The notes: generated by a model from the letters alone, not told the origin. Positions 46,096 to 54,673 are shown, counted from the stretch's first letter. The stretch is DNA of 64,000 nt from Muribaculaceae bacterium (GCA_017505535.1 JAFVPD010000024.1:1-64000), one strand, 5' to 3'. Program-made: numbers and translations.

Positions 46096-46302
46096 ATGAT
46101 AAAAAAGCTTATCCTCCCGCTACTACGAGATTCCATTCTCAAGGGGTTGATTATGACCATCTTGTTTTTTATCGGAAATTGGATATTCTCCTTTGAAAAC
46201 GAGCCATTCACCATTTCCAACGCATTGATATATTGGGCAATGTATTCTATTGGCTGGTTTATAGTTGACTTAGGCTTCCACCTTTTCAAGATGTGGCGAT
46301 GA
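46096..46302 (+). CDS. Small two-span membrane protein, unknown
   Basis: A 68-residue protein with two predicted membrane helices (about 12-32 and 42-62) and basic ends (MIKKLI and FKMWR). No family recognised. It begins 15 bases after foldback repeat copy B and ends seven bases before the recO stop on the opposite strand, packing that suggests a real gene. The antisense frame at the same place has poorer character. Confidence 0.55.
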   Translation: MIKKLILPLLRDSILKGLIMTILFFIGNWIFSFENEPFTISNALIYWAMYSIGWFIVDLGFHLFKMWR

Positions 46303-46309
46303 CGAGTTT

Positions 46310-47035
46310 TCACTCAAATAGCGAGCGGAGCACGTCGATTGATTTAAGTGACGATAACGACGCATAGTGGATTGCATAATACTCCAATATCACGTCAAGC
46401 ATGCGATTCCGGTTCTCACGCGAGAGTCGGAATCGATGCATATTATCATACGTCATTCGTGATAACATATACACGGTTGCGGCATCATTCGGCTCAAGAA
46501 AGTGCGAGTGCAACGGCGGAGTGCTGCGAAACACCCCATCAACCATGTCAAACACTCGCCCATCTGAATAGGTGGATACGTCGGGCTCAATACCGATGAA
46601 TCGGCCCAATCGATACAGAAAACATATGTGGAAGTTTGCGACTCCGGTCTCAACTGTATTAAATCGCTCAATCGAATGAGTCAAAAAAGCATACAAAGCC
46701 TGATCTTGTTGACTTTCACGTAGCACTACACTCAGTAGCTCGGCAATAAACAATGACACCGCACTCTTCAGCGGGTGAGCATGAATTCCATGCATTATTA
46801 TCTCAGCTCGAGGTTCACGCATGTTATATATGTCACGATCGTTTTTTATATCGGCAATACATTGAAACGCACCCAAAGGCATAAATAGCGCACGGCGTCG
46901 CGTAGCCTCCTTTCCGGCGCCGGCCGGCACAAGAAACGATACACGACCCACCTCAAGCGAATAGGCACTCAAAATCGAATGCCGCTCATTATATTTTATC
47001 GTGCGCAATGCAATGCAATGTAACTCGCGTAACAT
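46310..47035 (-). CDS. recO: DNA repair protein RecO
   Basis: A 241-residue recombination mediator. An N-terminal OB fold (CIALRTIKYNERHSILSAYS, GRVSFLVPAG) is followed by a helical domain (HPLKSAVSLFIAELLSVVLRE, then NFHICFLYRLGRFIGIEPD). With RecR it loads RecA at gaps. The zinc cysteines found in some RecO proteins are absent, as is usual in Bacteroidota. It is convergent with the small membrane protein gene. Confidence 0.85.
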   Translation of the reverse strand: MLRELHCIALRTIKYNERHSILSAYSLEVGRVSFLVPAGAGKEATRRRALFMPLGAFQCIADIKNDRDIYNMREPRAEIIMHGIHAHPLKSAVSLFIAELLSVVLRESQQDQALYAFLTHSIERFNTVETGVANFHICFLYRLGRFIGIEPDVSTYSDGRVFDMVDGVFRSTPPLHSHFLEPNDAATVYMLSRMTYDNMHRFRLSRENRNRMLDVILEYYAIHYASLSSLKSIDVLRSLFE

Positions 47036-47164
47036 CTCAACAAATTATTTGATACTCGATTCCTCATTCGGAACGTAAAATTATGAAAAAGCGCATAAAA
47101 TGCACTCATTCAGACAATAGAAAGATGAGAAAAAATCATAAAATGATTCTTTTTTTGAAAAATA

Positions 47165-47196
47165 TTTGCGAGATTCAAAAAAACTACGTAACTTTG
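47165..47196 (+). promoter_or_regulatory. Promoter of the tRNA-Glu/rpsT/tRNA-Glu unit
   Basis: TTTG (47165-47168), a 20-base spacer and TAACTTTG (47189-47196) lie 19 bases before the first tRNA. An AT-rich hairpin just upstream (about 47129-47158) may insulate it from the divergent recO side. Confidence 0.78.
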
Positions 47197-47215
47197 CAAT
47201 CGCTTTTGGACAAAT

Positions 47216-47287
47216 GGCCCATTCGTCTATCGGTTAGGACGCAAGATTTTCATTCTTGAAAGAGGAGTTCGATTCTCCTATGGGCTA
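47216..47287 (+). tRNA. tRNA-Glu (anticodon TTC), copy 1
   Basis: Seven-base-pair acceptor stem GGCCCAT with ATGGGCT, anticodon TTC in the loop of GATTTTCATTC, T-arm GGAGTTCGATTCTCC. CCA is not encoded. Sequence is identical to the copy at 47611. Confidence 0.93.
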
Positions 47288-47325
47288 CTAATTAAACGAA
47301 TAATAAAGATTAAAGATTTTTTATA

Positions 47326-47580
47326 ATGGCAAATCATAAATCATCTATAAAGAGAATCCGCCAAACTGAGTCAAAAAGACTCCACAACCGTTATTATGCA
47401 AAAACTGCTCGCAATGCAGTACGTCGTCTTCGCAAATTGACTGACAAAGCTGAAGCTCAAGCAGCATATTCAAAAGTTGTAGCAATGCTTGATAAACTTG
47501 CAGGCAAAAAGGCTATCTCTAAAAACAAAGCAGCTAACCTTAAGAGCAAGCTCGCTAAACACATCAGCAAGCTCGCTTAA
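47326..47580 (+). CDS. rpsT: 30S ribosomal protein S20
   Basis: An 84-residue basic protein binding 16S r[24 protein letters not shown] and the lysine-rich C-terminus with [15 protein letters not shown] are typical. It is framed by two identical tRNA-Glu genes, 38 bases after the first and 30 before the second, all probably one transcript. Confidence 0.95.
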   Translation: MANHKSSIKRIRQTESKRLHNRYYAKTARNAVRRLRKLTDKAEAQAAYSKVVAMLDKLAGKKAISKNKAANLKSKLAKHISKLA

Positions 47581-47610
47581 TACGAGATAAGTCTCCCAAA
47601 GGAGGCAGAT

Positions 47611-47682
47611 GGCCCATTCGTCTATCGGTTAGGACGCAAGATTTTCATTCTTGAAAGAGGAGTTCGATTCTCCTATGGGCTA
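47611..47682 (+). tRNA. tRNA-Glu (anticodon TTC), copy 2
   Basis: Base-for-base identical to the copy at 47216-47287, including acceptor and T-arm. No separate promoter box lies before it, so it should be processed from the rpsT transcript. A terminator follows. Confidence 0.93.
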
Positions 47683-47686
47683 CCTA

Positions 47687-47726
47687 TCACAACAATTCCG
47701 CAATAGTGGAGTTGTTGTGAGTTTTT
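47687..47726 (+). terminator. Terminator of the tRNA-Glu/rpsT/tRNA-Glu unit
   Basis: TCACAACAATTCC (47687-47699) pairs with GGAGTTGTTGTGA (47708-47720) over 13 positions with one G-U, followed by GTTTTT. Confidence 0.88.
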
Positions 47727-47777
47727 GTATATCTACATTTACATTGACTGCAACCTATTATTAATCAAAATTTGATT

Positions 47778-47828
47778 TTGGCATAAGCACAATTTTTTAG
47801 TCTTGACATAAGAACAGATTGACATAAG
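47778..47828. repeat. Three direct repeats of TTGRCATAAG
   Basis: TTGGCATAAG (47778-47787), TTGACATAAG (47803-47812) and TTGACATAAG (47819-47828) lie in the gene-free region before the LOG gene, spaced 25 and 16 bases apart. They could be binding sites for a regulator; no protein is known to me for this sequence. Confidence 0.4.
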
Positions 47829-48058
47829 TTTTTTGGTTAAACATAAATGAACAAAAACACACAGGAGGCGCCATCTCGGAGCCTCCTGCATGCCTAAATA
47901 ATAAACCAATCATTATCACATTTATTGCAATGGAAATAGTATCTTATGCGTTATTTTGATACTATAACACCCACAACATTAAAAAAGTTCTCGCAAAGAA
48001 TAAATTTTTTCATCTTCACTATTTTTATTGACACACAACCAGGTTTTGTCAACAAGGA
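47829..48058. other. Gene-free region with two inverted repeats
   Basis: CAGGAGGC (47862-47869) with GCCTCCTG (47881-47888) forms a perfect 8-bp stem that is followed by a T-run only on the minus strand, although no minus-strand gene lies near. ATAGTATC (47936-47943) with GATACTAT (47958-47965) is a second perfect 8-bp stem without a T-run. No gene is supported here. Confidence 0.5.
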
Positions 48059-48090
48059 TTTGGCATTGCCATTAAAACCTTGTAACTTTG
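48059..48090 (+). promoter_or_regulatory. Promoter of the LOG gene
   Basis: TTTG (48059-48062), a 20-base spacer and TAACTTTG (48083-48090) are consensus. The ATG is at 48098, only eight bases past the box, so transcription would start at or just before the start codon. Confidence 0.72.
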
Positions 48091-48097
48091 CATAGAT

Positions 48098-48679
48098 ATG
48101 AACGACCTGCACCAAACATGCATCACAGTTTATTGCGCATCGAGTTCGGCTATCGACGAGCGATACATCATTGCGGCCAAAGAATTAGGTCGCAAAATAG
48201 CCCTACGCAATTGTGCCGTAGTGTGCGGAGCGGGGCGCCAGGGGCTCATGGGTGCTGTGATAGATGGCGCACTTGAGGAGAACGGGACCACAATAGGGGT
48301 GATACCTCAGTTCATGGTTGACAACAATTGGCATCACCCACAACTCACCCACACGATTATCACTCCCGACATGCACCAACGAAAACAACGCATGGCCAAT
48401 CTCTCACAGGCTGTAATAGCCCTTCCGGGAGGCTGCGGAACCCTTGAGGAATTGCTTGAGATAATCACATGGCGACAATTGGGCTTGTACAAGGGTAACA
48501 TCGTAATACTCAACACCCTCAATTATTACGACAACCTCATTGCTATGCTTGACAACGCCATACAATCTCGTTTCATGAAGCCATCTCACGCCCAACTGTG
48601 GCAAGTGGCCGAAACCCCGGAACAAGCCATTGAGCAAGCTCTCTCAAATCAACAAATCACTATTCAATCAAAATACTGA
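48098..48679 (+). CDS. LOG-family protein (nucleoside 5'-monophosphate phosphoribohydrolase)
   Basis: A 193-residue Rossmann-fold protein. The LOG signature is LPGGCGTLEELLEIITWRQLG near residues 108-128, with an N-terminal CGAGRQGLMGAVIDGA nucleotide-binding loop. The family cleaves cytokinin nucleotides or other NMPs to base plus ribose-5-phosphate; in bacteria the physiological role is often nucleotide salvage. The mRNA looks leaderless or nearly so. The next gene starts eight bases after its stop. Confidence 0.9.
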   Translation: MNDLHQTCITVYCASSSAIDERYIIAAKELGRKIALRNCAVVCGAGRQGLMGAVIDGALEENGTTIGVIPQFMVDNNWHHPQLTHTIITPDMHQRKQRMANLSQAVIALPGGCGTLEELLEIITWRQLGLYKGNIVILNTLNYYDNLIAMLDNAIQSRFMKPSHAQLWQVAETPEQAIEQALSNQQITIQSKY

Positions 48680-48686
48680 TATCACA

Positions 48687-49505
48687 ATGAATCCCCAAAT
48701 GGCAACCGACTCTACACTCTTTTACCCGGCAGCATTCCTCCCGGGGCAAGCCGTGTGCCATTTTGATAACGCTCCTGCGACTTCAACAACCACAACTCAG
48801 CACATTGATAATTATGCGATGGGAATAGCCCCCACCCAACGGCCATTACCCCCATCGCAAGACTCAGGCATATTGGCTATCATCATTGCCACATTGCTTC
48901 TTTTCACATTCAACATCACCAGAAGTCGCCGGCTGATTAAAACCTTCACTCAAAACTTGTGGTCAACACGCCGACGCGAAAATGCGTTTGACGAGCACAC
49001 CACAAGCGAAGCTCGTTCGATGATCACCCTCATCATAGGAGCATGTGTTTTTCAAGCGCTATTGCTATTCACAATCATTACTTCGCACCTACAAACCACT
49101 TTGGCGCACCCCACGATCACACTTTGTTCGCTCACGGCATTAACCCTGTTGTACTATCTCTTTCAAGCTGCAGCCTACCAGCTCATTGGAACAACATTCA
49201 GCGACAAAATCGGGGCTTCACAATGGGTGAAAGGATTCAATGCCGCCCATTCGTTGAGTGGACTTCTAATCATGATACCTTCACTTGCCACTCTTTTCTA
49301 TCCATCATCTTCCCCAATGATGCTTTTTATTGGCATAGCACTCTATTTCACTGCTCGTGTGATATTTATTTGCAAAGGATTTAGAATTTTTTACCACAAT
49401 TTTGGTTCTTTGCTTTATTTTATTTTGTACCTTTGCACCCTGGAAATTATTCCGGTAATTTGGATCTATTCAGGAGCTCTTCTTCTAGTAGAATTTTTAA
49501 TGTAA
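48687..49505 (+). CDS. DUF4271 membrane protein
   Basis: A 272-residue protein with a long Pro/Thr-rich N-terminal segment and about seven membrane spans from residue 65 onward. The order RSMITLIIGACVFQALLL, TLLYYLFQAAAYQLIG and FRIFYHNFGSLLYFILYLCTLEIIPV matches DUF4271, found in Bacteroidota next to hemD. A longer frame from 48630 lies inside the LOG gene; ATG at 48687 is preferred. Function is unknown; a link to heme or envelope synthesis is only suggested by location. Confidence 0.82.
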   Translation: MNPQMATDSTLFYPAAFLPGQAVCHFDNAPATSTTTTQHIDNYAMGIAPTQRPLPPSQDSGILAIIIATLLLFTFNITRSRRLIKTFTQNLWSTRRRENAFDEHTTSEARSMITLIIGACVFQALLLFTIITSHLQTTLAHPTITLCSLTALTLLYYLFQAAAYQLIGTTFSDKIGASQWVKGFNAAHSLSGLLIMIPSLATLFYPSSSPMMLFIGIALYFTARVIFICKGFRIFYHNFGSLLYFILYLCTLEIIPVIWIYSGALLLVEFLM

Positions 49506-49522
49506 CCACAAACTCCAACAGC

Positions 49523-50275
49523 GTGAAAGTTAACAAAATACTCGTTTCTCAGCCCAAACCAACATCTGAAAAATCTCCTTACTTTGAAATTGCCGAAAAA
49601 TACGGCGTAGAAATCGTGTTCCGTCCATTCATCAAAATTGAAGGGCTCTCAGCAAAAGAATTTCGTCAATCAAAAATTTCAATTGCCGACTACACAGCGG
49701 TGATTTTTACGGCACGCACTGCAATAGACCACTTCTTCCGTTTGGCCGAAGAAACCCGTGTTACAATTCCCGACACTATGAAATATTTCTGCACAACCGA
49801 AGCGATTGCGCTCTATCTGCAGAAATATACCATATATCGCAAACGCAAAATCTTCCATGGCAAAACAGGCAAACTCGATGAGTTGCTCCCATCTCTATTG
49901 AAACACTCAAAGGAAAAATTCCTCTTTGCCATTTCCGATGTCAACAAACAAGAAGACGACAACATTCTTGACAAAAACAACATCAATTACACCAAAGCAG
50001 TGATGTATCGCACAGTGAGCAACGACTTTGGCAAAGACGAGCCATTTGACTACGATATGCTATTGTTCTTCAGCCCGGCAGGAATCACTTCTTTGCTCAA
50101 AAACTTCCCCGACTTCCAACAAGGCGACATTCAAATTGGTTGTTTCGGTGCCACTACTGCCCAAGCAGTGAAAGAAGCCGGATTGCGTCTTGACATTGAA
50201 GCACCTTCACCCAAAGCACCTTCAATGACCGGAGCGTTGGAACTTTTCCTCAAAGAACAACAAGGCCAAGAGTAA
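49523..50275 (+). CDS. hemD: Uroporphyrinogen-III synthase-like protein
   Basis: A 250-residue protein of the HemD fold: VNKILVSQPKPTSEKSPYFEIAEKYG at the N-terminus, VIFTARTAIDHFF, FCTTEAIALYL near 85 and the second-lobe LLFFSPAGITSLLKNF with CFGATTAQAVKEAG. HemD closes the linear tetrapyrrole to uroporphyrinogen III. Sequence identity in this family is always low, and no other heme gene is nearby. The start is probably GTG at 49523: the longer frame from 49433 overlaps DUF4271 deeply and lacks family similarity. Confidence 0.78.
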   Translation: MKVNKILVSQPKPTSEKSPYFEIAEKYGVEIVFRPFIKIEGLSAKEFRQSKISIADYTAVIFTARTAIDHFFRLAEETRVTIPDTMKYFCTTEAIALYLQKYTIYRKRKIFHGKTGKLDELLPSLLKHSKEKFLFAISDVNKQEDDNILDKNNINYTKAVMYRTVSNDFGKDEPFDYDMLLFFSPAGITSLLKNFPDFQQGDIQIGCFGATTAQAVKEAGLRLDIEAPSPKAPSMTGALELFLKEQQGQE

Positions 50276-50314
50276 ATTTGAGGGGATACATTGGCCCTCA
50301 CAACCTCCTCACCC

Positions 50315-50713
50315 ATGACAACCCTACGACTCTACAAACGTGAAAAGTTGTGCTCACACAACGCAATAAATGCGCTCTTCAGCCACGGAGAAAGCAAAGT
50401 TGCCACAGCGTTTCCCATCAGAGCCGTATGGCGAATCGACGAGCAGCGCTCACTGCACAATGCACAATTTCTCATCTCGATACCCAAGCGTAGGTTCAAG
50501 CATGCGGTCGATCGTGTGTTGTTGCGACGTCGCACACGCGAAGCCTATCGTTTAAACCGCAATCATCTAACTCTCCCTAACGGCATTGCAATTGACATTG
50601 CATTTATCTATATTGCCCCAACAGCACAAAAATATGGCGATATAGAACGTGCAATGATTAAAATACTTCATAAAATTTCGGCTGAACTTTCGTCTATAAA
50701 CATGCCCAAATGA
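50315..50713 (+). CDS. rnpA: Ribonuclease P protein component
   Basis: A 132-residue basic protein that helps RNase P RNA mature tRNA 5' ends. [19 protein letters not shown] and [29 protein letters not shown] are the leader-binding and RNR regions; the usual Asn of the RNR motif is Val here (DRVLLRRR). ATG at 50315 is preferred to a TTG at 50291. yidD overlaps its end by four bases. Confidence 0.9.
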   Translation: MTTLRLYKREKLCSHNAINALFSHGESKVATAFPIRAVWRIDEQRSLHNAQFLISIPKRRFKHAVDRVLLRRRTREAYRLNRNHLTLPNGIAIDIAFIYIAPTAQKYGDIERAMIKILHKISAELSSINMPK

Positions 50714-50919
50714 AATATCTCCTCATTCTCCCCATTCGCTTCTATCAAACATGCATCTCGCCGATGCTGCCCAAAGCATGCCGATACACTCCTACATGTA
50801 GCCAATACGCAATTGAAGCAATTGAACGCCACGGCCCGATAAAAGGATTTTGGCTTGCCATAAAACGCATTTGCCGTTGCCACCCTTGGGGAGGAAGCGG
50901 ATATGATCCCGTACCTTAA
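50710..50919 (+). CDS. yidD: Membrane protein insertion efficiency factor
   Basis: A 69-residue protein with the invariant core [19 protein letters not shown] and [13 protein letters not shown]. It is usually found between rnpA and yidC; here rnpA is upstream (ATGA overlap) and a tatD-like gene downstream. It assists YidC-dependent insertion at the inner membrane. Confidence 0.94.
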   Translation: MKYLLILPIRFYQTCISPMLPKACRYTPTCSQYAIEAIERHGPIKGFWLAIKRICRCHPWGGSGYDPVP

Positions 50920-50925
50920 CCGCCT

Positions 50926-51498
50926 ATGCTGACACTGCCTCGACCCGACATTCACAGCCACGACCATGCTCGCCACGCATCGGCAATCATAAACATCAGC
51001 CCGGGCGAACAAATCGTTCCCGATAGATTTTATTCAGTCGCAATACACCCATGGGACGCACACTCAGCAACAACGGCCGATATTGACGCTCTCGATTCTA
51101 TTGCTCGACACCCTCAGGTGGTTATCATCGGCGAAACAGGGCTTGACGCTCTCAGAGGCGACATTGATGCTCAAATGCGACTCCTCAAACACCACATCGC
51201 ACTTAGCGAAAGCCTTCACAAACCGCTGCTACTACATGTAGTAAAACAATTTCAAGAGATAATTGCCTTGCGCAAACTCACCAAGCCCTCTCAGCCCTGG
51301 ATTATCCACGGATTTAGAGGTAAACCCCAATTGGCCAACGAACTTATCGCTCACGGATTTTATATCTCACTTGGCGAAAAATTCAATCAAGAGTCAGCCG
51401 CAATCATTCCTTCCGACCGACTGCTCTTTGAAAGCGACACAAGCCCGCTATCAATCAACGAAATCATAGCTCGCATCAACAATTCAAGATTGCAATAG
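50926..51498 (+). CDS. TatD-family hydrolase, short form
   Basis: A 190-residue metal-dependent hydrolase. The TatD order is present: DIHSHDH for the first metal, IGETGLD with the bridging Glu, LHVVKQF, IIHGFRG and LLFESDTSPL with the final Asp. It is about 70 residues shorter than typical TatD, with a shortened first third; this short form recurs in Bacteroidota. Family members are 3'-5' DNA or RNA nucleases. It follows yidD by six bases. Confidence 0.83.
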   Translation: MLTLPRPDIHSHDHARHASAIINISPGEQIVPDRFYSVAIHPWDAHSATTADIDALDSIARHPQVVIIGETGLDALRGDIDAQMRLLKHHIALSESLHKPLLLHVVKQFQEIIALRKLTKPSQPWIIHGFRGKPQLANELIAHGFYISLGEKFNQESAAIIPSDRLLFESDTSPLSINEIIARINNSRLQ

Positions 51499-51559
51499 AA
51501 AAATGGCGCAAACACTTAAAAAGCCATCATCACATATTGCAAAAACCAAATATAAATGG

Positions 51560-51567
51560 TAATTTTG
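51560..51567 (+). promoter_or_regulatory. -7 element of the S24 repressor-like gene
   Basis: TAATTTTG fits the consensus and lies 43 bases before the ATG at 51610. A longer frame opening at 51556 would begin inside this promoter, so it is unlikely. Confidence 0.5.
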
Positions 51568-51609
51568 TTGGCAAATAACCCACACTTAATCACATCTCAA
51601 GAAACCTCA

Positions 51610-52308
51610 ATGGAAAACCAATTAAATCAGCTGCCCACATCGACTGTCATAGAGCGAATAAAATACCTCATCAAATTCTCGCGCATGACACAAGCCCAAT
51701 TTGCCAAGCACTTGGGCATTGACCCGTCAAACCTCTCAAAATGCCTTTCAGGGAAATTGCCCGTAAGCCAATCAATGATTAACCGCATTGTTGTAGATAT
51801 GGGAGTCTCAAAATTATGGCTACGAGATGGTACTGATGTGCCATTTGCAAAGCCTTCACATGCAACCGAGATAACCGACAATGAAGTGCATATCATGCCT
51901 CCTCAACGACAAGGAGTTCCCGTTTATGACATTGATGTAACAGCCGGTTGCACTCAGTTGAGTCGCATGTTTACTGAGGATCGCATTGTTGGCGTAGTAG
52001 ATTTGCCCCAACTCAATCGTTCATGCAGCATCGTAAGAGTATCGGGTGATAGCATGTCGCCCATCATCATGAACGGAGGCTTCATCGCTATAAGGCCGCT
52101 CACCTCGCGAAACATCTTTTGGGGACAAATCTATGTAATCGTAATGGAAGACTATCGCATGGTAAAATACCTTCGCCGACACCCCGACGAAAACATGGTG
52201 ATACTTCATAGCGCCAACCCAAACTATGACGACATGGAGATTTCGCGCAACGAAATTTTAGACCTTTATTTGGTTGAGTCTATCATCAACTATGACATTC
52301 GTTGCTGA
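51610..52308 (+). CDS. HTH and S24 peptidase repressor (LexA/CI-like)
   Basis: A 232-residue protein. The N-terminal helix-turn-helix (MTQAQFAKHLGIDPSNLSKCLSG) lies at about 20-75. The C-terminal S24 domain has the catalytic Ser in RVSGDSMSPIIMNG and the catalytic Lys in YRMVKYLRR, both intact, with a likely cleavage region near 115-130. It may self-cleave on RecA activation like LexA or phage CI, though no regulated prophage or SOS gene is adjacent. Its promoter region has no clear operator palindrome. Confidence 0.85.
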   Translation: MENQLNQLPTSTVIERIKYLIKFSRMTQAQFAKHLGIDPSNLSKCLSGKLPVSQSMINRIVVDMGVSKLWLRDGTDVPFAKPSHATEITDNEVHIMPPQRQGVPVYDIDVTAGCTQLSRMFTEDRIVGVVDLPQLNRSCSIVRVSGDSMSPIIMNGGFIAIRPLTSRNIFWGQIYVIVMEDYRMVKYLRRHPDENMVILHSANPNYDDMEISRNEILDLYLVESIINYDIRC

Positions 52309-52340
52309 CGATATTCCTAAATAGATTTTATATAAATAAC

Positions 52341-52372
52341 AACGACCGCCACTTATGAGAATGGCGGTCGTT
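52341..52372. terminator. Bidirectional terminator
   Basis: AACGACCGCCA (52341-52351) and TGGCGGTCGTT (52362-52372) form a perfect 11-bp stem with T-rich sequence after it on the plus strand. It separates the convergent S24 and Lrp genes. Confidence 0.85.
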
Positions 52373-52390
52373 ATTGTTCTTTTCAAAATC

Positions 52391-52852
52391 CTATTTATAA
52401 TGAATGGGAATTTCTCGGTCGATGCTATGGTCGAGAGATATAAGTGTCTCAGTACCTGTTACACCGGAGATCATCTGAATCTTGTTATTCAGCAACTCCA
52501 TTAAATGCTCATTGTCTCGAGCATATAATTTCACCAACATTGTATATGGCCCGGTAGTGAAGTGACATTCAACAATTTCAGGAATCTTCTCCAATTCGGG
52601 CACTACATCACGATACATTGCACCTCGTTCAAGATTCACCCCGATATAAGTACAGGTGCGGTAGCCCAAAACCTTTGGATTTACATGATAGCCCGAGCCG
52701 GTGATGACTCTAAGGTCAATCATACGTTGAATGCGTTGATGTATAGCAGCTCGTGAGACGCCACATTCGGTAGCGACATCTTTAGATGCTATGCGTGCGT
52801 TTCGCATGACAATTTCAAGGATTTTGCGATCTAAGTTGTCTATCTTTTCCAT
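52391..52852 (-). CDS. Lrp/AsnC-family transcriptional regulator
   Basis: A 153-residue regulator. MEKIDNLDRKILEIVMRNARI and CGVSRAAIHQRIQRM form the helix-turn-helix, and the RAM ligand domain shows YIGVNLERGAMYRDVV and HFTTGPYTMLVKLYARDNEHLMELL. The family senses amino acids. The start at 52852 is chosen because it gives the standard N-terminus; the longer frame to 52969 adds 39 unrelated residues. Confidence 0.9.
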   Translation of the reverse strand: MEKIDNLDRKILEIVMRNARIASKDVATECGVSRAAIHQRIQRMIDLRVITGSGYHVNPKVLGYRTCTYIGVNLERGAMYRDVVPELEKIPEIVECHFTTGPYTMLVKLYARDNEHLMELLNNKIQMISGVTGTETLISLDHSIDREIPIHYK

Positions 52853-52987
52853 AATAATTTTACGTGTGTATTGAATTTTCATGGCAAATTTAAGCAGAAT
52901 TTCACAAAAAAGGAACATTTTGCCACACAAAATGCTCCTTTTTATCTGTTTTTGCGACAAAAATCGCAAATTTCAGGTCATTACAGA

Positions 52988-53848
52988 TTACTTTTTGATA
53001 TCAATTAGCTCAACATCGAAGATAAGTGTTTGGTTAGGTCCGATTGTTTGAGGGCCATTGATACCGTAAGCCAATTCGGTAGGAATGTACAAACGATAAA
53101 TGCTTCCTTTTGACATAAGTTTCAATCCTTCGCTAAATCCGGGGATAACGCCGGTTACAGGGAATTCTACTCCTTCGGCATTTTCATCAAATACACTTTC
53201 GTCGATGAGCATTCCTTTATATTTTACAGTCACGCGGTCGGTTGTTTCAGGACAGGGACCATTACCGGCTTTTACAACTTTGTAGGCAAGGCCCGATTCG
53301 GTTGTTACCACACCTTCTTCTTGCTTAATCTTATCCATGAACGCACGTCCGGTTATTGCATTTTGAATTGCCACGGGGTTTTCTTCAAGTGCAACGCGTT
53401 GTTTTTCTCTTGCAATGTCTTGAGCCTTATTTAAAAGAGAGTCAAGAATGTGTCCTGTTCTTTCAGGATTGTCAATAGAGTCGGCGAGAAGAGCTTTCTC
53501 AAATTCCTTTACAAACAAAGCTCTATCAAATTCAACGCCTTGTGAAAGTTGCATTAGTTGAGAATTAAAATACATGCCCACTTGCAATCCTACTGACAAG
53601 CCTACATTGGCTGTATCAGAAAGCATTACATATTTAAACGCCTTGAGTAGTTGTCTTTTGTTGATTTTTTCGCCATTAGGATCTCTCTTGATTTGTTGAG
53701 AGAGATTTGCGCCACTCACTCTTGCCAAATAAACAGTCGCAGAGTCATTAAAACCTTCGTTTGATGCTGTTTCGCAGCTATTGCCACAACAGCTTGACAA
53801 AGAAGCAATCATGGCAAAAACGCCACATGCCAAAAGAAATTTTTTCAT
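52988..53848 (-). CDS. FKBP-type peptidyl-prolyl isomerase lipoprotein
   Basis: A 286-residue lipoprotein lipidated at Cys20 (SLSSC). An FkpA-type helical dimerisation domain (about 45-165) precedes an FKBP domain (about 190-286) with VTVKYKGMLI, SVFDENAEG, VIPGFSEGLKLM, ELAYGINGP and LIFDVELIDI. The core Tyr, Phe-Asp, Ile-Pro and Tyr residues are kept; Phe takes the place of the usual Trp in VIPGW. It should assist folding in the periplasm or at the outer membrane. Last of three tandem FKBP genes. Confidence 0.9.
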   Translation of the reverse strand: MKKFLLACGVFAMIASLSSCCGNSCETASNEGFNDSATVYLARVSGANLSQQIKRDPNGEKINKRQLLKAFKYVMLSDTANVGLSVGLQVGMYFNSQLMQLSQGVEFDRALFVKEFEKALLADSIDNPERTGHILDSLLNKAQDIAREKQRVALEENPVAIQNAITGRAFMDKIKQEEGVVTTESGLAYKVVKAGNGPCPETTDRVTVKYKGMLIDESVFDENAEGVEFPVTGVIPGFSEGLKLMSKGSIYRLYIPTELAYGINGPQTIGPNQTLIFDVELIDIKK

Positions 53849-53872
53849 AATCTTTTTATCGTTTTATAGTTA

Positions 53873-54673
53873 TTATTTGGTTATTACTTCGAGTAATTTC
53901 ACTTCAAAATCAAGCGCAGCATTTCCGGGGATAGCCCCCTCTATGCCTTTCGCTCCATACCCCAATTCAGCAGGAATAAACAATCGGTAAATTCCACCTG
54001 GGCGCATTAATAACAAGCCCTCGGTAAAACCTTTTACCAAACGAGCAACGTCAAAAATGACCGACTCCTCGGTGGAATCAAATACCGTTCCATCGCTCAA
54101 TCGTCCGGTGTATAGGAGTTTTACCTTACCATTTAGCACAGGGTGTTCTCCCACACCTTCGACAAGCGTCTCAAAAACGAGTCCTGAAGCTGTTTTCACC
54201 ACTCCACTACGTTGCAATTGTTTATCGATAAACGACTGTTCGGCTTTTGCATCTACAGTATCGGCCGGAGTCATTCGTGCCACACATTCATTAATGTATT
54301 CATTGGCACTTTCTCGGGTAAACTCATTTGAATTTCCTTTGAGAAATTGGCCAAGCGACTTACAAAATGTTTCGACATCAATATCAAGTCCCAGATTTTG
54401 CATTTGCCCGATGCGTTGAGCCAATACAAGGCCTTGCAACACACCGGTGTGATAGGGAGCTTCGGAAGTCGGCTTACCAAAAGCATCGGCAATGCCCTTC
54501 ACATAAGCATTTATCGCCATCGTGTCGCCTGCAAAATTGCGTTCCACTTGTTGTTTCAATGAATGCCCCCACACGGTGGCAGTAGCCATCGAAAGCGAGT
54601 CACTCTGAGATTGGGCCATAAGTTGAGGCACCAGCCCAAGCATCATTAAACCGATGACAATGGTTCGGAGCAT
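53873..54673 (-). CDS. FKBP-type peptidyl-prolyl isomerase, divergent
   Basis: A 266-residue protein with a signal peptide (cleavage near LMAQ at about 21) and no lipobox. An FkpA-like helical domain is followed by an FKBP domain: VKLLYTGRLSDGTVFDSTEES, LVKGFTEGLLLM and ELGYGAKGIEGAIPGNAALDFEVK. The usual VIPGW has become LVKGF, losing the Ile-Pro of the active-site floor, so isomerase activity may be weak. It is the middle of three tandem FKBP genes, 24 bases before the next. Confidence 0.87.
   Translation of the reverse strand: MLRTIVIGLMMLGLVPQLMAQSQSDSLSMATATVWGHSLKQQVERNFAGDTMAINAYVKGIADAFGKPTSEAPYHTGVLQGLVLAQRIGQMQNLGLDIDVETFCKSLGQFLKGNSNEFTRESANEYINECVARMTPADTVDAKAEQSFIDKQLQRSGVVKTASGLVFETLVEGVGEHPVLNGKVKLLYTGRLSDGTVFDSTEESVIFDVARLVKGFTEGLLLMRPGGIYRLFIPAELGYGAKGIEGAIPGNAALDFEVKLLEVITK

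Noticed and set aside
51610-52308. S24 repressor as the regulator of the capsid island
   Set aside because: It is 15 kb from the island among housekeeping genes, and no matching operator was found upstream of the island; a link is not supported.
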